A stretch of DNA of 64,000 bases from Limnohabitans planktonicus II-D5 (GTDB lineage: Bacteria > Pseudomonadota > Gammaproteobacteria > Burkholderiales > Burkholderiaceae_C), in assembly GCF_001270065.2 (NCBI RefSeq), contig NZ_LFYT02000001.1, forward strand, positions 1 through 64,000, given 5' to 3'. The notes under the pieces were generated by a model that worked only from the letters and a program-made list of their open reading frames with translations, was not told the DNA's origin and made no database searches. Position numbers and translations under genes: made by a program. This document shows positions 25,397 to 34,261 of the stretch, in pieces; positions within the stretch are counted from its first letter, which is position 1, and each line of letters begins with the position of its first letter.

Positions 25397-26695
25397 TCAT
25401 CTCAACATCCACTTCATCGGCTCGATGACGATGGACGGGAAAGCAACCAACAAGGCCAGCACACCGAGCTGCGCCCACAAGAAAGGCAGAACGCCTTTGA
25501 ATGCCGTGTCCATGTTGATCTTGGCCACGCCACACACCACGTTGAGCACCGTGCCCACAGGGGGGGTGATCAAACCAATCGCATTGTTCATGATGAACAG
25601 CACACCAAAGTAGACCGGGTCAATGCCCGCCTTGATGACCAAGGGCATCAGCACCGGCGTCAAGATTAAGACGGTAGGCGTGAAGTCGAGCGCCGTGCCC
25701 ACCACCACAACCAAGAGCATCAGAACGACCATCAGCAAGGTCTTGTTGCCCATGAGCGGCTCCATCATGCGGGCCACTTCGGCCGGGATGTTGGCCACGG
25801 TGATGAGCCAGGCGCTGACCATGGCGGCAGCCACCAAGAACATGATCACCGCCGTGGTCTTGCCAGCCGTCAAAATCAGGCCATAGAGCTTGGACCACGG
25901 CAACTCGCGGTACACAAAGGCACCCACCACAAAGCTGTAAACGGCGGCCACCACCGCTGCCTCGGTCGGGGTGAACACGCCGAACTTCATGCCGCCGATG
26001 ATGAACACCGGCAAGCCCAGCGCCAAAATGCCTTCTCGCGTGGCTTTCAGTTTGTCAGACAGATTCATGCGCGGTCCCGGCTGCACGTTTTCGCGCTTGG
26101 CCACCCACCACCACGTCAAGCCAATCGCCACGCCCATCAACAAACCTGGCACGATGCCCGCCAAAAACAGCTTGGTGATGGACACGTTGGCCGCCACGCC
26201 AAAGATGATGAAACCAATGGAAGGCGGAATCACCGGCGCGATGATGCCGCCCGAGGCGATCAATCCCGCCGAGCGACCCACGTTGTAACCGGCCCGCTTC
26301 ATCATCGGAATCAGCAAGGCCGCCAGCGCCGCCGTGTCGGCCACCGCAGAGCCCGACAGCGAGGCCATGATCACCGCCGCCATCACAGCCACATAACCCA
26401 GACCACCCCTGAAATGACCGACCCAGGCCATGGCCAGGTTCACGATGCGACGGCTCAAACCGCCCGCGTTCATGAACTCACCCGCCAACAAGAAAAACGG
26501 CACCGCCAGCAAAGGGAAGTTGTCTGCGCCATCGACAAAGCGCTGCGCCAGGATCTGGCTGTCAAAGGCATTGATCATGCCGTTGCTGGCCATGTAGGCC
26601 ATCAGGCTCAGGCCACAGACCAGCAAGGCATAGGCAATGGGCATGCCCAAGGCCATGGCCCCCAGCAAGCTGAATACAAAAACGGCGATGGTCAT
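25397..26695 (-). CDS. dctM: TRAP transporter large membrane subunit (second DctM)
   Basis: 432 residues with about 12 hydrophobic segments. Conserved stretches include GLGYVAVMAAVIMASLSGSA, GGIIAPVIPPSIGFI and FTPTVLILTPVLMP, matching the first DctM in the window. It is the transport channel of the second TRAP system. It overlaps dctQ by 4 bp. Confidence 0.95.
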   Translation of the reverse strand: MTIAVFVFSLLGAMALGMPIAYALLVCGLSLMAYMASNGMINAFDSQILAQRFVDGADNFPLLAVPFFLLAGEFMNAGGLSRRIVNLAMAWVGHFRGGLGYVAVMAAVIMASLSGSAVADTAALAALLIPMMKRAGYNVGRSAGLIASGGIIAPVIPPSIGFIIFGVAANVSITKLFLAGIVPGLLMGVAIGLTWWWVAKRENVQPGPRMNLSDKLKATREGILALGLPVFIIGGMKFGVFTPTEAAVVAAVYSFVVGAFVYRELPWSKLYGLILTAGKTTAVIMFLVAAAMVSAWLITVANIPAEVARMMEPLMGNKTLLMVVLMLLVVVVGTALDFTPTVLILTPVLMPLVIKAGIDPVYFGVLFIMNNAIGLITPPVGTVLNVVCGVAKINMDTAFKGVLPFLWAQLGVLALLVAFPSIVIEPMKWMLR

Positions 26696-27273
26696 GCGCG
26701 GCCTCGCACTTCTGAATTCATGGACACGTGGGATGCAGCTTTGGGCTTCAGCTCATCCAACACCACGGTGTCTTCTGACTCGACCACCATCACCAAGTCT
26801 TCCTCTTTCAGGCGACCGGTCAGCAGCAAGCGCAATTGGTTGAGGTTCATCGCTGCCATGACGCTGGCGGTCACGTAGCCGATGCCGTAAATCCAGATCA
26901 TGGAAATGCCCACCACCACCGAAATGTTGGTGACTTGCAGATCGTGCATTTTCCAAGTGCCCCAAAAGAACAGCACATTGCAGCCGAGCATCATCACTTC
27001 GCTCAAGAAAAAGCACAGCTTTTTGCCCCCGAGCGACAAGCGGCGCACCAAGGTGTCCACACCCAAGTGGCCCTTTTCGCGCATGGCCACCATGGCCCCA
27101 AGGTAGGTCAGCCAAATGAAGCAGTAGCGCGACATCTCGTCCGAGATGGAAATGCCTGAGTTGAAGCCGTAGCGCAGCACCACATTGCCAAACACCATGA
27201 TGACCATGGCCACCAGACAAGCCACCACCAGAAACTCCAGCAGTTTGAAAAAGAGATCAATGATTTTTTGCAA
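26692..27273 (-). CDS. dctQ: TRAP transporter small membrane subunit (second DctQ)
   Basis: 193 residues with four predicted membrane helices; the family segment YCFIWLTYLGAMVAMREKGHLG is clear. The C-terminal tail beyond the last helix is soluble and acidic, somewhat longer than in the first system. The start overlaps the end of the upstream gntR-type gene by 17 bp, and its own end overlaps dctM by 4 bp, indicating one transcript. Confidence 0.93.
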   Translation of the reverse strand: MQKIIDLFFKLLEFLVVACLVAMVIMVFGNVVLRYGFNSGISISDEMSRYCFIWLTYLGAMVAMREKGHLGVDTLVRRLSLGGKKLCFFLSEVMMLGCNVLFFWGTWKMHDLQVTNISVVVGISMIWIYGIGYVTASVMAAMNLNQLRLLLTGRLKEEDLVMVVESEDTVVLDELKPKAASHVSMNSEVRGRA

Positions 27274-28078
27274 GTGCAGCCCCTGATTTTGGAATGTTCA
27301 TTTTGGAGATGGCTTTGGAAATCGTTTTGGGTTTGGTTTGGGTTTTGATCGGTGTGGCCATGCCCGAGACCATCGGCAGTTTTTTGCGAGATGACAGCAC
27401 CAGCTCAATGTCGTCCTTGGCCCCTTCGATCAGGACCATGATGGCGCGTTCGGCTTTGGCCGGTTCGCGGGCGATCACAGCATTGAGCACGGCACGGTGC
27501 AGGGGCAGTGAGTTTTTGGGGCCGTCCTTGATGCGGGCGGAAATTTCAAAACTGGTGCGCAGCAAAGCATTGAGGGCCTTGCTCATTTGCACCAGCATTC
27601 GGTTGTGAGAAGCTTGCAACAGCCCTTGGTGAAAACGCATGTCGTGCGTGACGTAATCGCCGCCCTCTTCCACCGCTTTTTTCATGCCCGCATAAGCGGC
27701 TTCGATCTGAGCAATGTCTTGTGTTGTGGCCCGTTCGGCCGCCAAACGCACGGCGGCAGGCTCCACCACGCGACGCAGCTCTTGCAAGTCTTTCAAAAAT
27801 TCGGGCGTCAGGCCGCACTGAGCTTGCCAGGCCACCACATCGGGGTCAAACCAGTTCCAGTCGGCATCGGGCAGCACACGCGTGCCCACCTTGGGGCCCG
27901 TGAACAGCAAACCTTTGGCCACCAAGGACTTGATGACCTCGCGCACCACCGTGCGACTCACACCGAATTCTTCGCACAGAAGCGGCTCAGGTGGCAAGCT
28001 GGCCCCCACCGCGTAGCGGCCCGACAAGATGGCGTGGCCCAGCAAGTCGAGGGTGTGTCTGTGAAAGTTTTTACTCAT
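27257..28078 (-). CDS. GntR-family (FadR subfamily) regulator of the second sugar-acid module
   Basis: 273 residues. The N-terminal winged helix is seen in SLPPEPLLCEEFGVSRTVVREVIKSL and GLLFTGPKVGTRV; the all-helical FCD effector domain follows with the metal/ligand motif region HDMRFHQGLLQASHN. The C-terminus has an unusual basic tail (residues about 240-273, KTQTKPKTISKAISK in part) beyond the FCD domain. It is divergent from the IlvD/Edd dehydratase and co-directional with dctQMP. The short palindromes in the intergenic region are its likely operators. Inducer unknown, probably a sugar acid. Confidence 0.92.
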   Translation of the reverse strand: MSKNFHRHTLDLLGHAILSGRYAVGASLPPEPLLCEEFGVSRTVVREVIKSLVAKGLLFTGPKVGTRVLPDADWNWFDPDVVAWQAQCGLTPEFLKDLQELRRVVEPAAVRLAAERATTQDIAQIEAAYAGMKKAVEEGGDYVTHDMRFHQGLLQASHNRMLVQMSKALNALLRTSFEISARIKDGPKNSLPLHRAVLNAVIAREPAKAERAIMVLIEGAKDDIELVLSSRKKLPMVSGMATPIKTQTKPKTISKAISKMNIPKSGAALAKNH

Positions 28079-28099
28079 GGTGATGGCGATTGCATGTTT

Positions 28100-28109
28100 A
28101 TCATATGAT
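28100..28109. promoter_or_regulatory. Candidate GntR operator 1
   Basis: The perfect palindrome ATCATATGAT lies 22 bp upstream of the regulator start. Its half-site resembles the second site near the dehydratase. Assignment rests on position and symmetry only. Confidence 0.5.
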
Positions 28110-28212
28110 GATTGTCAAGGCCCTTGCGACTCTGGAAAACCCTAGGACAGTCATCTTGGTGTCAATCGATTTTCTGCATGTCGCTGGCTTTACAAGATCC
28201 GCTTGTTTTTTA

Positions 28213-28225
28213 ATCGTCATACGAT
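28213..28225. promoter_or_regulatory. Candidate GntR operator 2
   Basis: ATCGTCATACGAT has arms ATCGT/ACGAT around a 3-bp centre and lies about 48 bp upstream of the dehydratase start, on the opposite side of the intergenic region from the ATCATATGAT site. It probably controls the plus-strand genes. Confidence 0.5.
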
Positions 28226-28273
28226 AGTATTTTGAAATTCTTGGCTATTTGACCTTTCACTGGAAGCACACCC

Positions 28274-30022
28274 ATGAGCGACAAAAACGGCAGCCCACCC
28301 CGCAAAAAACCCGAAGACCTGCGCAGCCAGCAATGGTTTGGCCGCCAAGACCGCGATGGCTTTGCCTACCGCAGCTGGGTCAAAGGCAAGGGCGTGCCGC
28401 ATGACCAGTTTGATGGTCGCCCGGTCATTGGCATCTGCAACACCTTCAGCGAACTTACGCCCTGCAACTCGCACTTTCGCACGCTGGCCGAGCAGGTCAA
28501 GATCGGGGTTTATGAAGCGGGTGGCTTTCCGCTTGAATTCCCCGTGATGTCGCTGGGCGAAACCCTGCTGCGCCCCACCGCCATGCTGTACCGCAACCTG
28601 GCCAGCATGGACGTTGAAGAGAGCATTCGCGGCAACCCGATTGACGGCGTGGTGTTGCTCATGGGTTGCGACAAAACCACGCCCAGCTTGCTCATGGGCG
28701 CGTCCAGCGTGGGCCTGCCCACCATTGGCGTCTCGGGCGGTCCCATGCTGAACGGCAAATGGCGCGGCCAAGAGCTGGGCTCGGGCACCGGGGTGTGGAG
28801 CATGAGCGAGCAGGTGCGTGCGGGCACGCTCAAGCTGACCGACTTTTTTGAAGCAGAAAGCTGCATGCACCGCAGCCACGGCCACTGCATGACCATGGGC
28901 ACCGCCAGCACCATGGCCAGCATGGTAGAGGCCCTGGGCATTGGCCTGCCCGGCAACGCCACTTACCCCGCTGTGGATGGCCGCCGCAATGTGCTGGCCC
29001 GCGAAGCCGGGCGGCGCATCGTCGAGATGGTGCACACCGACCAGACCATCAGCAAGGTACTGACCCGCGAAGCTTTTGAAAACGCCATCCGCACGCTGGC
29101 GGCCATTGGCGGCTCGACCAACGCGGTGATCCACCTGATCGCGATAGCTGGGCGTTTGGGTTTGAAGCTCACCGTGGACGACTTCGAGCGCCTGGGCAGC
29201 GAGTTGCCTTGCCTGCTCAATTTGCAACCCTCGGGCGATCACCTGATGGAAGACTTTTGCTATGCAGGGGGCTTGCCGGTGGTGATGAAAGAAATCGAGC
29301 ACCTGCTGCACTTGAGTCTGGTGACGGTGAGCGGTAAAACGGTGAGCGAAAACATCGCCAGCGCCGTGAACTACGACCCGCGCGTCATCAAAACATTTGA
29401 AGCCCCGTTCAAAGAAAAGGCGGGCATCGCCATCCTGCGCGGCAACTTGGCCCCACGCGGTGCGGTCATCAAGCCCAGCGCTGCCACACCTTCGCTGATG
29501 GTGCACACCGGCCGCGCCGTGGTGTTTGAAGACAGCCACGATTTCCACAAACGCATCGATGACGAAGGTCTGGATGTGGACGAGAACTGCATTTTGGTTT
29601 TGAAGAACTGTGGCCCCAAGGGCTACCCCGGCATGGCCGAGGTGGGCAACATGCCGCTGCCACCCAAGGTGCTGCGCAAAGGCATCACCGACATGGTGCG
29701 CATCAGCGACGCCCGCATGAGCGGCACGGCCTACGGCACCGTGGTGTTGCACACCACGCCTGAAGCCGCCGCGGGCGGCCCGCTGGCCGTGGTGCAAAAC
29801 GGCGACATGATTGAGCTGAACGTGCCCGAGCGCAAACTGCAACTGCTCATCAGCGACGAAGAACTGGCACGCCGCTTGTCGCTGTGGGAAAAGCCCGCGC
29901 CCGCCATGAATTCGGGCTACTGGAAGCTTTACATCGACCATGTGCTGCAAGCCGACGAAGGCGCAGACATGGACTTTTTGGTCGGCCAGCGCGGCGCGGC
30001 TGTGCCCAAAGACAACCATTGA
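28274..30022 (+). CDS. IlvD/Edd-family sugar-acid dehydratase (L-arabinonate dehydratase-like)
   Basis: 582 residues. Candidate Fe-S cysteines are Cys64 (SELTPCNSH), Cys132 (LMGCDKTTPS) and Cys205 (SHGHCMTMG). They share a constant +5 offset from the Cys59/127/200 set I recall for Rhizobium L-arabinonate dehydratase. The late catalytic region RISDARMSGTAYG carries the conserved Ser. It would dehydrate a pentonate or hexonate to a 2-keto-3-deoxy acid. It is divergent from the GntR-TRAP operon and followed by a DenD-like dehydrogenase. The precise substrate is not decided. Confidence 0.9.
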   Translation: MSDKNGSPPRKKPEDLRSQQWFGRQDRDGFAYRSWVKGKGVPHDQFDGRPVIGICNTFSELTPCNSHFRTLAEQVKIGVYEAGGFPLEFPVMSLGETLLRPTAMLYRNLASMDVEESIRGNPIDGVVLLMGCDKTTPSLLMGASSVGLPTIGVSGGPMLNGKWRGQELGSGTGVWSMSEQVRAGTLKLTDFFEAESCMHRSHGHCMTMGTASTMASMVEALGIGLPGNATYPAVDGRRNVLAREAGRRIVEMVHTDQTISKVLTREAFENAIRTLAAIGGSTNAVIHLIAIAGRLGLKLTVDDFERLGSELPCLLNLQPSGDHLMEDFCYAGGLPVVMKEIEHLLHLSLVTVSGKTVSENIASAVNYDPRVIKTFEAPFKEKAGIAILRGNLAPRGAVIKPSAATPSLMVHTGRAVVFEDSHDFHKRIDDEGLDVDENCILVLKNCGPKGYPGMAEVGNMPLPPKVLRKGITDMVRISDARMSGTAYGTVVLHTTPEAAAGGPLAVVQNGDMIELNVPERKLQLLISDEELARRLSLWEKPAPAMNSGYWKLYIDHVLQADEGADMDFLVGQRGAAVPKDNH

Positions 30023-30040
30023 TAGACCGCCCTTCTTTTG

Positions 30041-30111
30041 GTGGAGCCCACCCTGTGGGCGATTCCGCGTGGACCACGAAGACCTGCATCGCCCACGGGG
30101 TGGGCTCCTAC
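30041..30111. repeat. REP pair, GTAGGAGC family
   Basis: Inverted arms GTGGAGCCCACCCTGTGGGC and GCCCACGGGGTGGGCTCCTAC flank about 28 bp. Read on the minus strand the right arm starts GTAGGAGCCCACC, i.e. a GTAG foot plus hairpin, similar in design to REP sequences of Pseudomonas. It lies between the dehydratase and the DenD-like gene. Confidence 0.75.
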
Positions 30112-30151
30112 AAAAAATGCATCTCGCTCTGAATAAACCAAGGACATGAAC

Positions 30152-31156
30152 ATGCGTATTTTGATCACCGGCGGTGCCGGATTTTTGGGCGCCCGACTGG
30201 CCCGCGAAATTTTGAAGCGCGGACAGCTCAATGGCCAGACCGTGACGGAATTGGTCATTGCCGACCTGTTCCCCGCCCCCGCCGATATGCTGGCCGACCC
30301 TCGGGTCAAGGGCCATGCGGGCCCCATGCTGGAACAAGGCGACTTGTTCAAGAGCGGTTTTGACGGCGTGTTCCATTTGGCCTCGGCCGTGTCGGGCGAG
30401 TGCGAGTTGGACTTTGATTTGGGTCTGCGCTCCAACGTGGACAGCTCGCGCTTGTTGCTCGACAGCATCCGCTCGTCCGGCAAAGCCTCACGCTTGGTCT
30501 TTGCCAGCTCGGTGGCCGTGTTCGGGCCTGATGCGGCCAACCCCATGCCTGCGCTGGTGGCCGACACCACCTTGCCCACGCCACAAACCTCGTATGGCAC
30601 ACACAAGCTGATGATCGAGTACATGGTGGCCGACTACACCCGCAAAGGCTACATCGACGGCCGCGCCGCCCGCCTGATGACGGTGGCCGTGCGCCCCGGC
30701 AAGCCCAATGGCGCGGCGTCCTCCTTCTTCAGCGGCATCATCCGCGAGCCTTTGGCGGGCACCGCCACCACCTGCCCGGTGGACGCGCATGTTTCACACC
30801 CCATCTCTTCGCCGGGTAACACCATGCATGGCCTGATCACCGTGTTCGAGGCCAGCCGCGAAGCCTTTGGCGGCCGCATGGCCCTGAACCTGCCGGGCTT
30901 GAATGTGAAGGTCAGCGACATGCTGGCCGCGCTGGAAAAAGTCGCTGGTCCCGCTGTGCGTGCCCGCGTGACTTTTGAAAAAGACGAGCGCATCGCCGCC
31001 ATCGTGGACAACTGGGCCAAAGCTTGCACCTTTGAGCGTGCGCATGCCTTGGGTTTGCGGGCTGATGCCAGCTACGAGGCCATCATTGAGCAGTACATCG
31101 AGGACTGCAAAACACGGCCGGGCTACCCGGCCGAGGCGTTGAGTGGCTTGAAGTGA
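30152..31156 (+). CDS. NAD-dependent epimerase/dehydrogenase, D-erythronate dehydrogenase (DenD)-like
   Basis: 334 residues of the extended SDR fold. N-terminal ITGGAGFLGARLA binds NAD; VFASSVAVFG supplies the catalytic Ser and SYGTHKLMIEY the Tyr-x3-Lys. The C-terminal half (AVRPGKPNGAASSFFSGIIREPL) resembles DenD-type enzymes that oxidise four-carbon aldonates. ATG 30152 is chosen because AAGGA lies 7 bp upstream; ATG 30146 is too close to it. It probably works with the sugar-acid dehydratase, but substrate and role are inferred. Confidence 0.85.
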   Translation: MRILITGGAGFLGARLAREILKRGQLNGQTVTELVIADLFPAPADMLADPRVKGHAGPMLEQGDLFKSGFDGVFHLASAVSGECELDFDLGLRSNVDSSRLLLDSIRSSGKASRLVFASSVAVFGPDAANPMPALVADTTLPTPQTSYGTHKLMIEYMVADYTRKGYIDGRAARLMTVAVRPGKPNGAASSFFSGIIREPLAGTATTCPVDAHVSHPISSPGNTMHGLITVFEASREAFGGRMALNLPGLNVKVSDMLAALEKVAGPAVRARVTFEKDERIAAIVDNWAKACTFERAHALGLRADASYEAIIEQYIEDCKTRPGYPAEALSGLK

Positions 31157-31214
31157 TTGAACAATCCACGGCCGCAACCAAACGTTGAATGCCACCCCTT
31201 GTCAACTGGTGGCT

Positions 31215-31601
31215 TCAGCGAGGTTTGTAGGCCGTGACATCGATTTCAACCTTGGCATCAATCATCAGCCTGGACTCCACTGTGGATCTCGCTGGACGGT
31301 GCTCACCAAAGCACTCCATGTAGATGCGATTGAAGCTCCCGAAGTCCCGCGCATCGTTCAGCCAGACGTTCACTTTGCACACATCATCCAAGGTACAACC
31401 TGCCAGAGACAGCGCTTGTTGTATGCGGACAAAGACTTGGCGTGTTTGAGCCTCAATCCCACCGAACACCACTTCGCCTTGGTCATTGGTCGGCACTTGA
31501 CCCGAAACAAAAACAAAATCGCCAGCGCGTGTGGCGGGTGAAAGCGGACGGGCCAAACGGTCTGAGGCAATGGGTGATGTGCCAAGCATTTCAACATTCA
31601 T
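31215..31601 (-). CDS. ridA: RidA/YjgF-family enamine/imine deaminase
   Basis: 128 residues. Family hallmarks: FVSGQVPTND near residue 32, the central VNVWLNDARDFGSFNRIY, and the active-site Arg in FGEHRPARSTVESRLMIDAKVEID. RidA proteins hydrolyse 2-aminoacrylate and related imines released by PLP dehydratases. RBS AGGAG lies just upstream. It is divergent from a peptide-type ABC operon that includes a D-serine dehydratase-like enzyme, a functional match because such an enzyme would release 2-aminoacrylate. Confidence 0.9.
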   Translation of the reverse strand: MNVEMLGTSPIASDRLARPLSPATRAGDFVFVSGQVPTNDQGEVVFGGIEAQTRQVFVRIQQALSLAGCTLDDVCKVNVWLNDARDFGSFNRIYMECFGEHRPARSTVESRLMIDAKVEIDVTAYKPR

Positions 31602-31613
31602 GTGTTGTCTCCT

Positions 31614-31662
31614 ACAGGGTTGATAAGTCTCAATTGATCAATTATGTACAGGAAAACCCTGT
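31614..31662. promoter_or_regulatory. Operator-like palindromes in the ridA/ABC divergent promoter region
   Basis: An inverted pair ACAGGGTT (31614-31621) and AACCCTGT (31655-31662) surrounds a perfect 12-bp palindrome AATTGATCAATT (31632-31643). The region separates ridA from the ABC operon. The RpiR-type regulator in the operon is the obvious candidate ligand, but this is inference. Confidence 0.5.
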
Positions 31663-31740
31663 ATTCGCACGATTCTGGCTTGTTTTAAGATGAATCGTGT
31701 AAAAAATTTACATGATTCCTTTCATTTTCAGGAGACCCAC

Positions 31741-33276
31741 ATGCTGCGTTTGCCACGTCGACACCTGCTGACTTTGCTCTTGGCGGCATTGCCAATGGTT
31801 TCTTTAGCAGCGCCGCCCAAGGGTGGTGCTGCCAATTTGGCCATGATTGGTGAGCCCCAAAGTCTGGACCCGATGGCCTCCACAGCGGATCTGGTGGGAA
31901 CCATCATGCAGCATGTGTATGAAACCCTTTACACATTTGACGCGAAATGGAATGCCATACCCATGCTTGCCGATGGCATGCCCAAAATGTCGGCCGATGG
32001 TCTGACCTACAACATCAACATCCGCAAGGGCGTGAAATTGCACAGCGGCCGTGACTTGGATGCACAGGATGTGGTGGCCTCACTCAAGCGCTGGATGGAC
32101 ATGGCACCGCGCGGAAAATCGATCGCCAAGGACACGGCAAGTCTTGAAGCCAAAGGCAGCCACACACTTGAATGGAAGTTCAAAGTACCCAACGCCTCAC
32201 TGCTGTCGCAACTGGCGCTGCCCTCGGGCATGGCCGCCATCATGGCCAAGGAAAGCATCGCCACCCCGCTCACCACATTTGTGGGAACCGGCCCCTACAA
32301 ATTCAAGGAGCGCCGCCCCGACCAGTTCGTGATCCTGTCGCGCTTTGACACCTACAGCCCACGCAACGAGGCGGCCAGCGGCTACGGTGGCAAACGCGAA
32401 GCCCTACTGGACGAGTTGCGCTTCACGCCCGTGCCCAACGCCAACACACGCGTGGAGGGGGCCTTGGCCAATCAGTTCCAATTTGCCGACCAATTGCCTG
32501 CAGAGGCATTGTCGCGGGTGGAAAAAGGCGGCGCTGGCGTGGTGCCCATCCTCACACCTTCTTTCGGCTTTCCATATTTGGTTCTCAACACCAAAGAAGG
32601 CGTGATGGCCAACCAAGGCATGCGCCAGGCGATTCAAATCGCCATTGGGCAAGGCGAGATGTTGACCGCCGCTTACGGTGACAAGCGTTTCTTCACCGTG
32701 GAAGGCAACCACTTCCCGCAAGGCACGCCGTTTTACTCCACAGCCGGCACTGACCAGTACAACAAGCAAGACGCCAAGCGCGCCAAAGAAATGGCAGAAA
32801 AAGCTGGTTACAAGGGAGAGACCATCCGGCTGCTGACCAGCCGCAATTTTGAGTTCCACCACACCATGGTGCAGGTGATGGCCGAGCAGCTACGCGCCGC
32901 CGGATTCAAGCCAGAAATGCAGGTGGTCGACTGGGCCACACTGGTGCAGCGCCGGGGTGACTCCAAAGTGTGGGACATTTACATGACGCACTCGGGTCAG
33001 TTCCCCGAACCCATGCTCTCCCCACCACAACTGGGCGACGGCGCACCAGGCTGGTGGGACACACCCGCCAAGGCCAAGGCACTGGGCGACTTCAACCGAC
33101 AAGCCGATCCGACCAAACGCGCGCAGCTCTGGGGCACCGTGCAACAGACCGTCTACAACGAAGTGCCTTACATCAACGTCGGCAAATTCAGCAGCTTGTC
33201 TGCGCGCTCGTCCAAGCTGGAAGGCTACACACCGGCCACATGGCCGTTCTTTTGGAACACGGGCTTGTCCAAGTGA
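31741..33276 (+). CDS. ABC transporter substrate-binding protein, family 5 (oligopeptide/dipeptide type)
   Basis: 511 residues with a signal peptide (RRHLLTLLLAALPMVSLAA). Family-5 features: GEPQSLDPMASTADLVGTIMQ, VYETLYTFD, the LRKGVKLHSG-like segment (NIRKGVKLHSGRDLDAQDV), TGPYKF, and a C-terminal ligand-binding lobe. RBS CAGGAGA precedes ATG 31741. It heads an operon with two permeases and two ATPases. In the context of D-amino-acid enzymes, the cargo may be peptides or N-acyl-amino acids containing D-residues. Confidence 0.93.
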   Translation: MLRLPRRHLLTLLLAALPMVSLAAPPKGGAANLAMIGEPQSLDPMASTADLVGTIMQHVYETLYTFDAKWNAIPMLADGMPKMSADGLTYNINIRKGVKLHSGRDLDAQDVVASLKRWMDMAPRGKSIAKDTASLEAKGSHTLEWKFKVPNASLLSQLALPSGMAAIMAKESIATPLTTFVGTGPYKFKERRPDQFVILSRFDTYSPRNEAASGYGGKREALLDELRFTPVPNANTRVEGALANQFQFADQLPAEALSRVEKGGAGVVPILTPSFGFPYLVLNTKEGVMANQGMRQAIQIAIGQGEMLTAAYGDKRFFTVEGNHFPQGTPFYSTAGTDQYNKQDAKRAKEMAEKAGYKGETIRLLTSRNFEFHHTMVQVMAEQLRAAGFKPEMQVVDWATLVQRRGDSKVWDIYMTHSGQFPEPMLSPPQLGDGAPGWWDTPAKAKALGDFNRQADPTKRAQLWGTVQQTVYNEVPYINVGKFSSLSARSSKLEGYTPATWPFFWNTGLSK

Positions 33277-33292
33277 CTACCAAGGCTGATTG

Positions 33293-34261
33293 ATGTCCCG
33301 CATGTCCTGGGCCAGCCTTGGACGCACCCTGCTTGGCCGTCTCGGTGGCATGCTGGTGGTGCTGTCCTTGGTCTCCGTGCTGGTTTTCCTGCTCACACGC
33401 TTGGCCTCTGGCGATCCGATGGCGCTCCTGCTGGGTGATCAGGCTTCGCTGCAGGACATTGCCGAGGCACGCCAGCGCTTCGGGCTGGACCAATCTCTGT
33501 TCACACAATATTTGCTTTGGCTTGGAGAGGTGCTCAAGGGCAATCTGGGGCAATCCATCTTTTTGCAAATGCCCGTCTCGCAGGTACTGCTTGACCGGGC
33601 AGAACCGACGGCCTGGCTGGCTATTTTTTCTGTGGCTTTGGCCATGCTGATCGGCGTTCCCTGCGGCATCGCTTCTGCGGTCTGGCGTGGCCGCTGGGTA
33701 GACCAGTGTGTCAGTACCTTGGCCATGCTGGGGGCCAGCATGCCCAGCTTTTGGATGGGTCTGATGGTGATACAGCTACTGGCTGTGGGCGCAGGTTGGT
33801 TTCCAGTATCCGGTTACGGCGACCCCAATGCCGATTGGTTGACTCGCCTGCACCATTTGATGCTGCCCGCGCTGGTGCTTGGCACGCTCAACTCGGCCTT
33901 GATCATCCGCTTCACGCGAGCCTCAATGCTAGACATTTTGAGCGAAGACTACATCCGTACCGCCCGCTCCAAAGGGTTGACAGAAAGCACCGTCGTGCTC
34001 AAGCACGCGCTGCGCAATGCTTTGGTGCCTATCCTAACGGTGCTGGGCCTCACGCTGGCCTTGATGGTGGGTGGTGCGGTGGTGACCGAGACCGTTTTCA
34101 ACCTCCCTGGCCTGGGCAACTTGGTGGTGCGCGCCGTTTTGCGCCGCGACTATCCAGTCATCCAAGGCGCCTTGCTGGTGATTGCCGGCGTCTACGTGGT
34201 CATCAATTTCACCATCGACGTGCTCTACGTCTTTGTCGACCCCCGGGTGCGCCATGGCTGA
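33293..34261 (+). CDS. ABC transporter permease (DppB type)
   Basis: 322 residues with six membrane helices. N-terminal VLSLVSVLVFLLTRLASGDP is typical of DppB/OppB; the EAA loop is seen in YIRTARSKGLTESTVVLKHALRNAL. It forms half of the membrane channel with the DppC-type partner, which it overlaps by 8 bp. The start is the ATG at 33293, 16 bp after the binding-protein stop; a TTG just before it is less likely. Confidence 0.93.
   Translation: MSRMSWASLGRTLLGRLGGMLVVLSLVSVLVFLLTRLASGDPMALLLGDQASLQDIAEARQRFGLDQSLFTQYLLWLGEVLKGNLGQSIFLQMPVSQVLLDRAEPTAWLAIFSVALAMLIGVPCGIASAVWRGRWVDQCVSTLAMLGASMPSFWMGLMVIQLLAVGAGWFPVSGYGDPNADWLTRLHHLMLPALVLGTLNSALIIRFTRASMLDILSEDYIRTARSKGLTESTVVLKHALRNALVPILTVLGLTLALMVGGAVVTETVFNLPGLGNLVVRAVLRRDYPVIQGALLVIAGVYVVINFTIDVLYVFVDPRVRHG

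Noticed and set aside
28217-30376. 719-residue minus-strand open frame
   Set aside because: It is a GC-driven shadow of the IlvD/Edd gene with no recognisable domain, unlike the plus strand.
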